A DNA stretch of 64,000 nt, taken from positions 1 through 64,000 of the forward strand of contig DHHF01000001.1 in NCBI GenBank assembly GCA_002403155.1. The letters run 5' to 3'. Each line of letters opens with the position of its first letter. Positions within the stretch are counted from its first letter, which is position 1. The DNA is from Sulfurovum sp. UBA4779. GTDB lineage: Bacteria; Campylobacterota; Campylobacteria; Campylobacterales; Sulfurovaceae. Positions 47,608 to 56,988 of the stretch are shown one piece after another. The notes under the pieces are model-generated. The model did no database searches and was not told where the DNA came from. It was given only the letters and a program-made list of their open reading frames with translations. Made by a program: the position numbers and the translations under genes.

Positions 47608-48441
47608 TTATACTTTTCCCATATGCTTGATAAGTTTTAATGCCGGATCTTCATCGGTATAAACCTTGACAAATCGGATCCCTTGTTTTTTAAACTGCCT
47701 ATAGAGCCTCTCATCGTTTTCGTGAAGCGCTTTTTTGTAATGTGTGAGCGTCTGCCTGTCTATATTTCCCTCAAAGCTTTTTTGGTTTTCCATATCCACA
47801 AGTCTTAAATAGCCCAATTCATCGGGATTTTCTTCAAATTTATCACGTACAATGACGGCAAAAAGATCATGCTTTTTGCTTAAAGGTTTCAGGTCGATAT
47901 CTCCGACAAAATCAGAAACGATAAAAAGCAAAGCTTTCTTTTTAAGCCGCTTTGAAAGCATGGACACCAACGCATGATAATCAGCCTCTTTGCCCAGCGG
48001 ATCAAAAGAGATAAGTTCTTCTGCCACCTGATGCACAGCAAAAAGTTTTTTGCTTGGTTTGCATATGCTGTATAAATCATCTGCAAATAAAAAATGAGAA
48101 AAAAGATCACTGTTTTTGATCGCAGAAAACCCCAAAGTGGCAACGATCTCTGCAATTACCTCAGATTTTTGCCTTACGGTGCCAAAATAAACAGATCCGC
48201 CAAGCACCGAAACCGCTACAACATTGAGTTCTCTTTCTTCTTTATATACTTTGACATAGGGCTTGCCCAGTTTGGCTGTTGTTTTCCAGTCTATTTTACG
48301 TACATCATCGCCATGCACATACTCGCGAAGCTCTGAAAATTCAAACCCTTCACCCTGAAAAAGCGAAGGATTGTTCCCAACCCTCTCGGCGTAAACTTGT
48401 TTTTTGGTTTTGAGAATGATCTTTTTTGCCGCCGGATTCAT
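47608..48441 (-). CDS. DUF58-domain protein of the MoxR-Bat operon
   Basis: The 277-residue protein has the DUF58 core FQGEGFEFSELREYVHGDDV, then KIDWKTTAKLGKPYVKVYKEE near 50-70, followed by a degenerate VWA-like fold (ALLFIVSDFVGDIDL). Unlike longer DUF58 proteins it lacks N-terminal membrane spans. It is the usual partner between MoxR ATPase and VWA proteins. Its ATG overlaps, as TGATG, the stop of a 42-codon ORF that links it to moxR. Confidence 0.9.
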   Translation of the reverse strand: MNPAAKKIILKTKKQVYAERVGNNPSLFQGEGFEFSELREYVHGDDVRKIDWKTTAKLGKPYVKVYKEERELNVVAVSVLGGSVYFGTVRQKSEVIAEIVATLGFSAIKNSDLFSHFLFADDLYSICKPSKKLFAVHQVAEELISFDPLGKEADYHALVSMLSKRLKKKALLFIVSDFVGDIDLKPLSKKHDLFAVIVRDKFEENPDELGYLRLVDMENQKSFEGNIDRQTLTHYKKALHENDERLYRQFKKQGIRFVKVYTDEDPALKLIKHMGKV

Positions 48442-48569
48442 CAGGGTACCTCTGATAAATCAATGTTGCATGTTGCGTATTGAGTGTTGAGTGTCAAATT
48501 GCTCAGCAATGTATACAAAAATTCCTCATTCTTCATTTCTAACTCCTCATTTTCCATAATGCAGTACAT
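48441..48569 (-). CDS. Possible 42-residue ORF bridging moxR and the DUF58 gene
   Basis: The ATG overlaps the moxR stop as TAATG, the frame is open across the whole gap, and the TGA overlaps the DUF58 ATG as TGATG. The peptide starts MYCIMENEELEMKNEEF; its acidic first half comes from the purine tract of a junction repeat. It may exist only to pass ribosomes between moxR and DUF58. No homologous family is recognised. Confidence 0.45.
   Translation of the reverse strand: MYCIMENEELEMKNEEFLYTLLSNLTLNTQYATCNIDLSEVP
48465..48555 (-). repeat. Junction element (copy 2) between moxR and the DUF58 gene
   Basis: Leftward: a purine tract (GAGGAGTTAGAAATGAAGAA type, 48555-48522), TTTTTGTATAC, hairpin ATTGC-TGA-GCAAT (48510-48498), then a C/A/T tract with ACTCAACACTCAATACGC. 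It is the mirror of the copy after hisH. Confidence 0.7.
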
Positions 48570-49516
48570 TATGGTATCGGTACGGCAGCCAATATCTTTT
48601 CTATAATCCAATCTTGGGTGATATCTTCTGCCTGTGCTTCATAGGAGAGGATCACACGGTGGCGGAGTACCTCTTTGGCGATATAGGCTATCTCAATAGG
48701 CGAAACATAATCTTTTCCTTTTAGATAGGCAATCGCCCTCGCAACCTTGTACATATCGATACTTGCTCTTGGACTGGCCCCATACTCTATATAAGGGACG
48801 AGCGCTTCAAGCCCATATGCTTTTGGATCTCTGGTAGCCATCACAAGCTCTACGATGTACGCCTCTATCTCCGGGTCAAGATGCACCTCCATCACCTCAT
48901 CTGCAACACGGTTTAGATCTTCGATGGTTGCAACTTGACGGATGGCTCCAAAACTGTTATTGGCTGCACGCCGCGCAATTTCAAGCTCTTCTTCTTTAGT
49001 GTTGTATCCTACAACCACTTTCATCATAAATCTGTCAAGCTGTGCTTCAGGCAGCGCATAAGCACCCTCTTGCTCAACGGGGTTTTGCGTTGCCATGACC
49101 AAAAACGGAGGATTTATCTTAAAACTCTCATCTCCTATCGTTACCTGCCTTTCCTGCATTACTTCCAAAAGTGCGGATTGGACTTTTGCGGGGGCACGGT
49201 TAATTTCGTCTGCCAACAAAAGATTGGTAAACACGGGGCCTTTTTTGATTTTAAAAGAGTTGCTTGAGGGATCATAAATCTCTGTTCCGATGATATCGCT
49301 TGGAAGCAAATCGGGCGTAAACTGTACCCGCTTAAAATTTAACCCCAAACTTCTTGCCAATGCATTGACTGCCGTTGTTTTGGCAAGTCCCGGCACTCCC
49401 TCCAGCAAGATATGGCCGCGGCAGAGCAGCCCTGCCAACAATCCTTCAACCATCTTCTCCTGGCCTACCAACACCTTAGAGATTTCCGTTTTGATATCGG
49501 TGATAGTTTGACTCAC
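48569..49516 (-). CDS. MoxR-family AAA+ ATPase
   Basis: The protein is about 315 residues with Walker A GVPGLAKTTAVNALA near 38, Walker B NLLLADEINRAPAK near 100, sensor 1 MATQNPVEQEG and the C-terminal lid helix. MoxR ATPases act as chaperones for VWA partners encoded downstream. The start is probably GTG at 49516, 6 nt after GGAG; the ATG at 49531 has no site and would begin almost at the predicted transcript start. It is the first gene of the Bat operon. Confidence 0.93.
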   Translation of the reverse strand: MSQTITDIKTEISKVLVGQEKMVEGLLAGLLCRGHILLEGVPGLAKTTAVNALARSLGLNFKRVQFTPDLLPSDIIGTEIYDPSSNSFKIKKGPVFTNLLLADEINRAPAKVQSALLEVMQERQVTIGDESFKINPPFLVMATQNPVEQEGAYALPEAQLDRFMMKVVVGYNTKEEELEIARRAANNSFGAIRQVATIEDLNRVADEVMEVHLDPEIEAYIVELVMATRDPKAYGLEALVPYIEYGASPRASIDMYKVARAIAYLKGKDYVSPIEIAYIAKEVLRHRVILSYEAQAEDITQDWIIEKILAAVPIP

Positions 49517-49542
49517 GCTTTTCTCCTGCATTTTGATGCAGA

Positions 49543-49548
49543 AGTATA
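49543..49548 (-). promoter_or_regulatory. -10 box for the MoxR-Bat operon
   Basis: TATACT on the minus strand places the transcript start near 49536, about 20 nt before the GTG start of moxR. The -35 region is weak. Confidence 0.5.
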
Positions 49549-49596
49549 CTTTAGGGGGGTTAATTGAAAGTTAATGCAATCAAAAGCTGTTTTCTC

Positions 49597-52578
49597 TTAA
49601 GGCAGGTCGGATTTGAGATAGCGCATTGCGGTCGCTATGATATCATCGTCATCTTTGCTCGCAGACTTTAAAACCGCCCTTTCTTTGCTCTCATCTGCAA
49701 ATTCTACAAACACATTCTCCCCATAGGAAGAGATTTTGGCGATGCCCTTGGTTTTGGCAAGGACTTTCATTGCCATGATATCTATAAACTGTCCGGTAAT
49801 TCTGTCAAGTTTGCCAAAACGGTCTTCGATCTCCGAGGCAATCTCGTAAACTTCGCTTGCACTCTCGCATAGCGAAAGACGCCTGTACAGCTCTAAACGC
49901 AGCCTGTCTTCCCTTATGAGCTCTTCATTCAAATAGGCATTGACAGAAAGCTTCATATCAACATGCTGCTGTGCCTCTTTGTGCTGGCCGCTTAACTGGC
50001 GGATTGCATCTTCAAGCATCCTCAAATAAAGCGAATAGCCTATCTGTTTGATATGGCCGCTCTGCGCTTCTCCTATGATATTTCCTCCGCCCCTGATTTC
50101 AAGGTCATGAAAAGCCAGCACCGCACCGCTGCCAAGATCGGAGTGTGATTCAAGCGCAAGCAATCTGCGTTTTGCATTTTCCGTAAGATGCTCTTTGTCC
50201 GCCACCATAAAATAGCAATACCCCTCTTTTGCGCCTCGCCCCACACGCCCGCGAAGCTGATGCAAATCGGCGATTCCGAAGCTGTCCGCCCCGTCTACGA
50301 TCATCGTATTGGCATGCGGCATATGGATGCCCGATTCGACGATAGAGGTAGAAAGCAGCATATCGTATTTGCCTTCTCCAAAAAGCATCATCTCATCTTC
50401 TGTCTCTTGGGCTGAAATTTTCGAATGCAGTACGGCTATGCGCAAGTCAGGAAGCATGCGGCGCAGCTCTTTTTTCTTCTCTTCTATCCCTGCGATCGAA
50501 TTGAAAACATAAAAGATTTGCCCTCCGCGCCGCTTTTCGCGCAAAATGGCCTCCTTGATAATCTTCGGATCATAGCTTTTGACAAACGTACGTACCCCTT
50601 TGCGCTCCATAGGCGGCGTGAGAATTTCTGAAAAACTTTTGATTTGTGAAAGGGCAAGATTGAGGCTTCTTGGTATCGGCGTTGCACTCATGCTCAAAAG
50701 ATGCGCATTTATAGCGATCTCTTTGAGTGCTTCTTTTTGCTTGACTCCGAATTTATGCTCTTCATCGACCACAATCAGCGCCAAATTTTTAAATTTTGCC
50801 TTCAGCAGCGCATGCGTTCCTACCACCGCATCAATACCCCCCTCTTCAAGCCCTTTGAGTATCCCGCTTTTTTCTTTGGATGTTGTAAATCTGTCAAGCT
50901 TGGCTACTTTGATGTTAAAATCCCCAAAGCGTTCTTTCAGTGTTTTGTAATGCTGGGAACTCAGCAGGGTGGTAGGCGCTATCATCATGGATTGGCAGCC
51001 GTTTTTGGCTGCGATAAACATGCCGTTCATTGCCACTTCCGTTTTGCCAAATCCGACATCCGCACTCAGCAATCTATCCATCATAGACCCGCTGCCCATA
51101 TCGCTTAACATTTCGCCAATAGCCCTTTCTTGGTCTTGCGTATATTCAAATCCCGCTTTGGCCATAAAAAGGGCATGTTCAGGCGTGTTTGATTTTAAAA
51201 CAATCCCTTTTTTGAGATGCCGCTGTGCAGAAAGATTGATGATCTCAGAAGCGATCGCAAAAAGTTTTTCGCGAACCTTGGCCTTAAGGCTTCTAAAGCT
51301 TGCTTTCCCCAGCCTGTCAAGCGCCGGCAGCGCACCCCCTTCGGCGATATAGCGGTCGATGACTTCAAGATTGGAAACGGGTATCAGCAAGATGTCCTCA
51401 TTTTGATACTGCATTACCACAAATTCGCTTGTTGCCCCCAGCACATCCCTTTTTTCAATTCCCTTAAAAATACCCACTCCATGGGTTTCATGCACGACAT
51501 AATCGCCCTGTTTAAGTTCATCAAGAACCAAATTTGCTTTTTTGACACGTTTGATTTTTGCCGGCTTATTGAGCGACAAAATAAGCTTATCTGCACCAAG
51601 AAGATTGACTACCCCTTCTTGATAGATAAACGTAATGTTTTCAAAAGAATCCAACTGCGAACCGCGCACAATACTTTCGTTTTTGGCAATAATGATAATT
51701 TGTTTATCTTTATGTGCCTGCAGCAGTTTATTGGGATCAACCGCTTCAAGATCGCGGTATTTGTTTCCCTCGGCAATAACTGGGAGCAAAAAAGATTCTC
51801 TGGGAAGAGAGGGTTTGCTTAGACTATAAATTTCATCGAGCTCCTCCTCAAGACGGCCGGCACAAACAGCCGAAAACTGAGCAAATGCACTTTGGGCCAA
51901 CTCCTCAAGATGCCAAAGCCCCAAAGAGTCGATATCTTTTACAAAGCTGTCGCAACTGCTGTTTTCCACTCTTCTAGAGAGAGCCTCATGCTCAGCCTCG
52001 GACAATGCCAAAAAAGCCGGAGGTATGTTTAGAAACTCCAACTCTTCGCTGAATCTTTTTTGTGTCCCTTCGTCGTAAGGATGGATCGCTTCTATCTCTT
52101 CATCAAACAGTGAGATACGGTAAGGATTTGGGGTATCGATAGGAAAAATATCTATGATATCTCCGCGAAAAGAAACCTCGCCTTTGCTTGCTGCAATATC
52201 TACAAAATGGTATCCCCATCGGTATAGTGTCTCTTTTAGCAAGTTTAAATCAAGCGTATCCCCAAAAGCAATCGTCTTGGAAGCAAAATATTGGGGTTTA
52301 GGAAAAGGCAGAAACAACGTTCTAACCGGAGAAATCAAGACTTTTTTCTTTTGGCTTTCATGATATCGTGAAAGCTGAGCAAAAAAAAGTTGGATATCCT
52401 CGCTATACGTACGCAGATCCTCTCCGACATTGATGCGCAAATCCGGCAGCACAAAAGTATCAAAGCCTAGCAGATTGGCTACATCCTGTATCTGTATGGC
52501 TTCTTTGTCATCCTTGCAAATAAGCAGTTTGTTTTCGTTTAATTGTTCTAGGTATTCGTAAATATTGCTTTGGTACAT
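49597..52578 (-). CDS. mfd: Transcription-repair coupling factor Mfd
   Basis: Mfd removes RNA polymerase stalled at DNA lesions and recruits UvrA. The 993 residues show the UvrB-like N-terminal part, the RNA-polymerase-interacting CarD-like domain (KQGDYVVHETHGVGIFKGIE near 355), the RecG-like translocase with Walker A LLSADVGFGKTEVAM near 505, DEEH in LIVVDEEHKFGVKQ near 605, motif VI region QLRGRVGRG, and the C-terminal TRCF domain. It is somewhat shorter than E. coli Mfd (1148). It starts 2 nt after folC. Confidence 0.97.
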   Translation of the reverse strand: MYQSNIYEYLEQLNENKLLICKDDKEAIQIQDVANLLGFDTFVLPDLRINVGEDLRTYSEDIQLFFAQLSRYHESQKKKVLISPVRTLFLPFPKPQYFASKTIAFGDTLDLNLLKETLYRWGYHFVDIAASKGEVSFRGDIIDIFPIDTPNPYRISLFDEEIEAIHPYDEGTQKRFSEELEFLNIPPAFLALSEAEHEALSRRVENSSCDSFVKDIDSLGLWHLEELAQSAFAQFSAVCAGRLEEELDEIYSLSKPSLPRESFLLPVIAEGNKYRDLEAVDPNKLLQAHKDKQIIIIAKNESIVRGSQLDSFENITFIYQEGVVNLLGADKLILSLNKPAKIKRVKKANLVLDELKQGDYVVHETHGVGIFKGIEKRDVLGATSEFVVMQYQNEDILLIPVSNLEVIDRYIAEGGALPALDRLGKASFRSLKAKVREKLFAIASEIINLSAQRHLKKGIVLKSNTPEHALFMAKAGFEYTQDQERAIGEMLSDMGSGSMMDRLLSADVGFGKTEVAMNGMFIAAKNGCQSMMIAPTTLLSSQHYKTLKERFGDFNIKVAKLDRFTTSKEKSGILKGLEEGGIDAVVGTHALLKAKFKNLALIVVDEEHKFGVKQKEALKEIAINAHLLSMSATPIPRSLNLALSQIKSFSEILTPPMERKGVRTFVKSYDPKIIKEAILREKRRGGQIFYVFNSIAGIEEKKKELRRMLPDLRIAVLHSKISAQETEDEMMLFGEGKYDMLLSTSIVESGIHMPHANTMIVDGADSFGIADLHQLRGRVGRGAKEGYCYFMVADKEHLTENAKRRLLALESHSDLGSGAVLAFHDLEIRGGGNIIGEAQSGHIKQIGYSLYLRMLEDAIRQLSGQHKEAQQHVDMKLSVNAYLNEELIREDRLRLELYRRLSLCESASEVYEIASEIEDRFGKLDRITGQFIDIMAMKVLAKTKGIAKISSYGENVFVEFADESKERAVLKSASKDDDDIIATAMRYLKSDLP

Positions 52579-52580
52579 GA

Positions 52581-53747
52581 TTATTTTTGATCCATTTTTT
52601 TCAGAAACGCTTCGACCGTATGAAATGATCCGAAGACAAGATACTCCTCTTCTTTGTTGATCTTTTCTTCGAAATAGGTATAAGGCAGCCCGATTTTTTG
52701 AAGTATTTTTTCTATTTGTGCAAGTGCAGCGGCACGCTCAGAATCAATAGGAATAATTTCTACCCGGCATACTTTGGGTTTAAGTATACGCAATACCTCT
52801 TCATAGTCTTTATCGTCCAGACTGTTGTAGATAAGCACCACTTTTCTGTCTAACGCTTTTTCTATGACGCTTGCAGCCAGCGGATTATGCCCTACATCGA
52901 TACGCACATTTTCGCTCCAGGGGTAAAAGCGTCCAAAAAGCTCTAAAGAATTTAAGTCATCCATATCGTATGGGATACCCAGGATGTCCAATGCCTCCAA
53001 GCAAACCAAAGCATTGCTTACAAGATAGCTTCCCCACGATTTTTGTTTGGCGATGGCGTTGAGTCTTCTTACCCGACCATCCATAGGCGTGCATTTGCTC
53101 AAAAACAGCTTTGCCCCTTTTTGTTCGGCAATCTCTTGGGCTACCTTCTCCACTTCCTTAAAAGGCTGGGGGGCAAGCAAGGCCCGTTTTTGGATACTTC
53201 GTATTTTTGTGCCTGCGATTTTCTCAACACTGTCACCCAAAAAAGCCCGGTGGTCTATGCCTATGGGCGTGATCACGCTCAAAATCTTGTCGCATACGTT
53301 GGTGGCATCATACTCTCCGCCCAACCCCGCTTCCAAAACGATCAAATCAAGATTTTCAAACACCGCCAATGCCAAAAGCGTCGTGTATTCAAAATAACTC
53401 AAGGCATCGCACCCGGCTCTTCCCAAGATGCCAAAAAGCTTTTGGTGTGCCGCCTCAAGCATCTCATCATTTGCATCCGCACCGTTCACCCATATGCGTT
53501 CATTAAATTTCATAATGTGAGGAGAGGAAAAATGCCCCGTTTTTAATCCGCTTTTGTAAGCCAAATAGGCAATCATCCTGCCGGTCGAGCCTTTGCCGTT
53601 GGTTCCTACGATGTGGATTGTTTTGGGATGTTTGATATGCGGTTTGAGTTGTGCATAGGCATTCGCGATGCGTGTATGGTCTATCTCCTTATAATAAAGG
53701 GGTTTGTTCTTCAAAAAATCTGCAAAAGAAGGCATCTTGCTATTCAC
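52581..53747 (-). CDS. folC: Folylpolyglutamate/dihydrofolate synthase FolC
   Basis: This 388-residue Mur-ligase-like enzyme adds glutamates to folate. It has the P-loop HIVGTNGKGSTGRMIAYLAY near 45, the FSSPHIMKFNERIWVNG segment, and LDLIVLEAGLGGEYDATNV near 130. The C-terminal domain is shorter than usual. The start is GTG at 53747, overlapping lptE by 8 nt, or ATG at 53735. It lies between lptE and mfd. Confidence 0.94.
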   Translation of the reverse strand: MNSKMPSFADFLKNKPLYYKEIDHTRIANAYAQLKPHIKHPKTIHIVGTNGKGSTGRMIAYLAYKSGLKTGHFSSPHIMKFNERIWVNGADANDEMLEAAHQKLFGILGRAGCDALSYFEYTTLLALAVFENLDLIVLEAGLGGEYDATNVCDKILSVITPIGIDHRAFLGDSVEKIAGTKIRSIQKRALLAPQPFKEVEKVAQEIAEQKGAKLFLSKCTPMDGRVRRLNAIAKQKSWGSYLVSNALVCLEALDILGIPYDMDDLNSLELFGRFYPWSENVRIDVGHNPLAASVIEKALDRKVVLIYNSLDDKDYEEVLRILKPKVCRVEIIPIDSERAAALAQIEKILQKIGLPYTYFEEKINKEEEYLVFGSFHTVEAFLKKMDQK

Positions 53748-54300
53748 TGCTGCCCGCCCTTATCCCTTTGGCACTTACATAAGCCAAAAATTCATTCATC
53801 GCCTTTTCCATTCCCTTGCGAATCGCTTCGATTCTAAGCTTAGAAGAAAGCATTGAACTGACTTGAACATCCCCTTCCTGTACCGCGGTAATCGTTTTTT
53901 TCAGTCTGCCTTGGTTGGTGATCATATCAAAGGTGACACGGATGTTGGCACGATAGCGCGAAATATATCCGTCTTTATAAGCCAAAGGCGTAAATGTCGT
54001 TCCGTTATAAGAGATGATGATCTGACTTTTTGCTTGCTCTTTAGGTACGATTTTGCCCTTAAAACGCGTATACACCATACGATTCATTTCATCTTTAAGA
54101 AACGGCGCATTTTCCGGCTCAGCCCTGTCAACATGCACCTCTACATAGACGCTGTCTGAAAATATATTTTCAATTGCCCAAGAAGAGGGTTTATAACCGC
54201 AGGCTGTCAGCAGCATTAAAGCTGCCAACATAAGGAGTGAGAAGTAAGGAGTGAGGCGTTTTGGGCTGTTATTTTTTAAAAAATTTCTATTGATAACCAT
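53740..54300 (-). CDS. lptE: LPS-assembly lipoprotein LptE (Campylobacterota type)
   Basis: The 186-residue lipoprotein (lipobox LLTAC, Cys at 34) is followed by a small alpha/beta domain with SVYVEVHVDRAEPENAPFLK and VSSMLSSKLRIEAIRKGMEK, the shape of LptE that plugs LptD in the outer membrane. Assignment rests on position after leuS and on size. Part of its signal peptide (RLTPYFSLLM) is encoded by a pyrimidine tract of the junction repeat. AAAGGA precedes the ATG. Confidence 0.78.
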   Translation of the reverse strand: MVINRNFLKNNSPKRLTPYFSLLMLAALMLLTACGYKPSSWAIENIFSDSVYVEVHVDRAEPENAPFLKDEMNRMVYTRFKGKIVPKEQAKSQIIISYNGTTFTPLAYKDGYISRYRANIRVTFDMITNQGRLKKTITAVQEGDVQVSSMLSSKLRIEAIRKGMEKAMNEFLAYVSAKGIRAGSSE

Positions 54301-54371
54301 ATTTTTCCTTTACACATAAAGCGGTATTTCCGCATACGTCCATTCCTCGTTCCTGCATTCTCACTTGTCAC
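54234..54371 (-). repeat. Junction element (copy 4) between leuS and lptE
   Basis: Leftward from the leuS stop: a purine tract (GTGAGAATGCAGGAACGAGG type, 54371-54341), GACGTAT, hairpin GCGG-AAATA-CCGC (54333-54321), then about 65 nt on a pyrimidine tract (CCTCACTCCTTACTTCTCAC, 54256-54234) inside lptE. The two tracts are roughly complementary, making one long imperfect inverted repeat. Confidence 0.7.
54276..54371 (-). CDS. Possible 31-residue ORF running from the leuS stop into lptE
   Basis: A GTG overlaps the leuS stop as TAGTG, the frame is open across the gap and ends 25 nt inside lptE in another frame. It is weaker than the other bridging ORFs because the far end does not coincide with the next start codon and no ribosome site is needed or seen. 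Confidence 0.22.
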   Translation of the reverse strand: MTSENAGTRNGRMRKYRFMCKGKIWLSIEIF

Positions 54372-56815
54372 TAACCAGCCGGTTTTACTGCAAGATTAAC
54401 CAATTTTCCTGGAACGACCACTTCTTTTATGATACTCATGCTCTCAAGCCATTTGCTCCCGGCCTCTTTGGCCAATGCAAGGATTTCCTCGGATGAAGCA
54501 TCGGGAGAGACTTCGATCTCTGCACGTTTCTTTCCGCCTATCATCACCACATAAAGAATGCTGTCATGTACAAACACCTCGTCTTTGACCTTAAGAACAT
54601 CAGAGAGGTTGGCGCGTCCAAAAAGCACTTCGCTCAACTCCCAAGCCGCATGAGGGATAATAGGCTCAAGCAAATTGAGCATCACGTACATTCCCTCGCT
54701 CCAGACTGCACCGTCATCTTGTTTATCAAGTGCATTCAACGCCTCCATACATGCTGCGATAAGCGTGTTGAAGGCAAAGGTTTTTTCATAGACATCTTTC
54801 GATTTTTGAAGTGCCTCATACACCTTTTGGCGCGCCAGCTTGGACTCTTTGCCAAGAGCTTCATGGTCAATGTTCGGCAACTCGTTTCTCACAACTCTGT
54901 CAGCTCTCTCAAAAAGTCTCCGAATAAATTTAAATGCGCCTTCGACTGCATTATCGTTCCATTCAAGTTCTTTTTGCGGCGGTGCGGCAAAAAGGATAAA
55001 AAGCCTCGCCGTATCAGCTCCGTACTTTTCGATCAGCTTATCGGGGTCAACCGTGTTGCCTTTGGATTTACTCATCTTTGCACCGTCTTTAAGTACCATT
55101 CCTTGAGTCAAAAGACGTGTAAAAGGCTCATTAATGTCATGATAGCCCAAATCGCGCAACACTTTGGTAAAAAATCTGGCATACAGCAAATGAAGTATGG
55201 CATGCTCTATCCCGCCGATATATTGATCTACTCCCATCCAGTATGCTGCATCTTCTTTATCGATCCCTATTTCATTCCATTTCTTCGGATTTGTGGCATA
55301 GCGGAACTGATACCAGCTAGACTGTACAAACGTATCAAGTGTATCGGTTTCGCGAATTGCTTCTTGGCCGCATTTTGGACAACTGCAATATTTCCATGTC
55401 GGATGACTATCAAGCGGATTGCCTTCCCCGGTGATCTCCACATCGTCAGGCAGCGCTACAGGCAAATTCTCTATCTTTTCCGACACCAACCCGCACTGCT
55501 GACAATGCACAAACGGAATTGGTGCGCCCCAGTAACGCTGGCGGCTGACACCCCAGTTTCTTAATTTATAATTAACTTTCCCTTTCCCAAATCCTGCCTC
55601 TTCAAACATTGCGATGATCTTGGCTTTGGCTTGCTGATTATTTAGTCCGCTAAATACTGCCGAATCAACAAGTTTTCCCTCGCCGGTAAAAGGAAGTTCT
55701 CCTTCGGCACCTACCACCCTTTTGATAGGCAGATTATATTTTGAAGCAAACTCATAATCTCTTTCATCGTGTGCAGGTACCGCCATCACTGCACCCCCGC
55801 CATAGCTTGCAAGCACAAAGTTAGCCGTCCAAACCGGTATCTCTTCGCCTGTAAGAGGATGAATCACCGTAATGCCAAGTGCATGTCCCTCTTTCTCTGA
55901 CTGCGCCCTTTCACGCTCGGCCATATTGGCAATATGCGTGATCTTTTGGGCTATTTTGCTTTCTACCAAACCATGCTCAACAATATATTTTGTGATAGGA
56001 TGCTCCGGAGCAAGTGCCGAATAGGTCACCCCGTAAATCGTATCGGGCCTTGTGGTAAAGACAGTATATTTCTCAAATCTCCCATGCAGTTTTGCCTTGC
56101 TCTCTTCGCTTAGTTCAAACTCAAACTCAAGCCCTTCTGATTTGCCGATCCAGTTTTCCTGCATCGTAAGGACTTGCTGAGGCCATTTGCCTTCAAGAAT
56201 TTTAAGATCTGTAAGCAATTCATCGGCATATTTGATAATATCCAAATAGTATCCGGGCATCTCTTTAAGCTGTACAGGGTTGTCGCAGCGCCAGCAACAT
56301 CCCTCTTCTACCTGTTCGTTTGCCAGCACCGTATGGCAGCTCTCACACCAATTAACGGTAGTAGACTCGCGAAAAAGAAGTCCTGACTCATACATTTTGA
56401 TGATAAACTCCTGCTCCCATTTTGTATAAAGAGGGTCGCAGGTTGCAAATTCCCGGGTATGAGAAAACGAAAGGCCCAAAGCACTTAATTCTTTACGCAT
56501 ATATTCTATATTTTCATAGGTCCACTTCTTGGGATGAAGCTTATGCTTAATGGCCGCATTCTCTGCGGGCATACCGAATGCATCCCAACCGATCGGATGC
56601 AGTACATTATAATTTTGTTTTCTATAGTAACGTGCAATTGCATCGCCGATTGCATAGTTTCTTACATGGCCCATATGAATGCGCCCGCTTGGATAAGGGA
56701 ACATGCTTAAAATGTATTTTTTCTTTTGCTCTAACGAATCTGACGGTTCAAATGCTTTTTCAGATTCCCATATTTTCTGCCACTTGGCCTCAATCTCATT
56801 AGGATTGTAACTCAT
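54371..56815 (-). CDS. leuS: Leucyl-tRNA synthetase LeuS
   Basis: This 814-residue class I synthetase charges tRNA-Leu. The HIGH motif appears as [15 protein letters not shown] near 40, the CP1 editing domain (about 220-410) contains [13 protein letters not shown], zinc-type Cys pairs are seen in [20 protein letters not shown] and CSCPKCGQ, and the KMSKS loop is [13 protein letters not shown] near 575. Anticodon-binding and C-terminal domains follow. It is first in the leuS-lptE-folC-mfd series. Confidence 0.98.
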   Translation of the reverse strand: MSYNPNEIEAKWQKIWESEKAFEPSDSLEQKKKYILSMFPYPSGRIHMGHVRNYAIGDAIARYYRKQNYNVLHPIGWDAFGMPAENAAIKHKLHPKKWTYENIEYMRKELSALGLSFSHTREFATCDPLYTKWEQEFIIKMYESGLLFRESTTVNWCESCHTVLANEQVEEGCCWRCDNPVQLKEMPGYYLDIIKYADELLTDLKILEGKWPQQVLTMQENWIGKSEGLEFEFELSEESKAKLHGRFEKYTVFTTRPDTIYGVTYSALAPEHPITKYIVEHGLVESKIAQKITHIANMAERERAQSEKEGHALGITVIHPLTGEEIPVWTANFVLASYGGGAVMAVPAHDERDYEFASKYNLPIKRVVGAEGELPFTGEGKLVDSAVFSGLNNQQAKAKIIAMFEEAGFGKGKVNYKLRNWGVSRQRYWGAPIPFVHCQQCGLVSEKIENLPVALPDDVEITGEGNPLDSHPTWKYCSCPKCGQEAIRETDTLDTFVQSSWYQFRYATNPKKWNEIGIDKEDAAYWMGVDQYIGGIEHAILHLLYARFFTKVLRDLGYHDINEPFTRLLTQGMVLKDGAKMSKSKGNTVDPDKLIEKYGADTARLFILFAAPPQKELEWNDNAVEGAFKFIRRLFERADRVVRNELPNIDHEALGKESKLARQKVYEALQKSKDVYEKTFAFNTLIAACMEALNALDKQDDGAVWSEGMYVMLNLLEPIIPHAAWELSEVLFGRANLSDVLKVKDEVFVHDSILYVVMIGGKKRAEIEVSPDASSEEILALAKEAGSKWLESMSIIKEVVVPGKLVNLAVKPAG

Positions 56816-56853
56816 TGATTGCTCGCTTTTAGAATGGATATTAAATGAAAGTG

Positions 56854-56859
56854 ATTATA
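56854..56859 (-). promoter_or_regulatory. -10 box for leuS
   Basis: TATAAT on the minus strand, 39 nt upstream of the leuS ATG. No clear -35 box. Confidence 0.5.
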
Positions 56860-56988
56860 GCGAAGTAGTTGGCAATTCCTTATTAATTGTAAACAATTTG
56901 ATCTATTTTTGGTCCGTAAAATTTCCCTTTTGAAATAAAACCGCATAAGCCGAACAGCTTAACTGACTGTTTGATTTTGATGTTAGGC

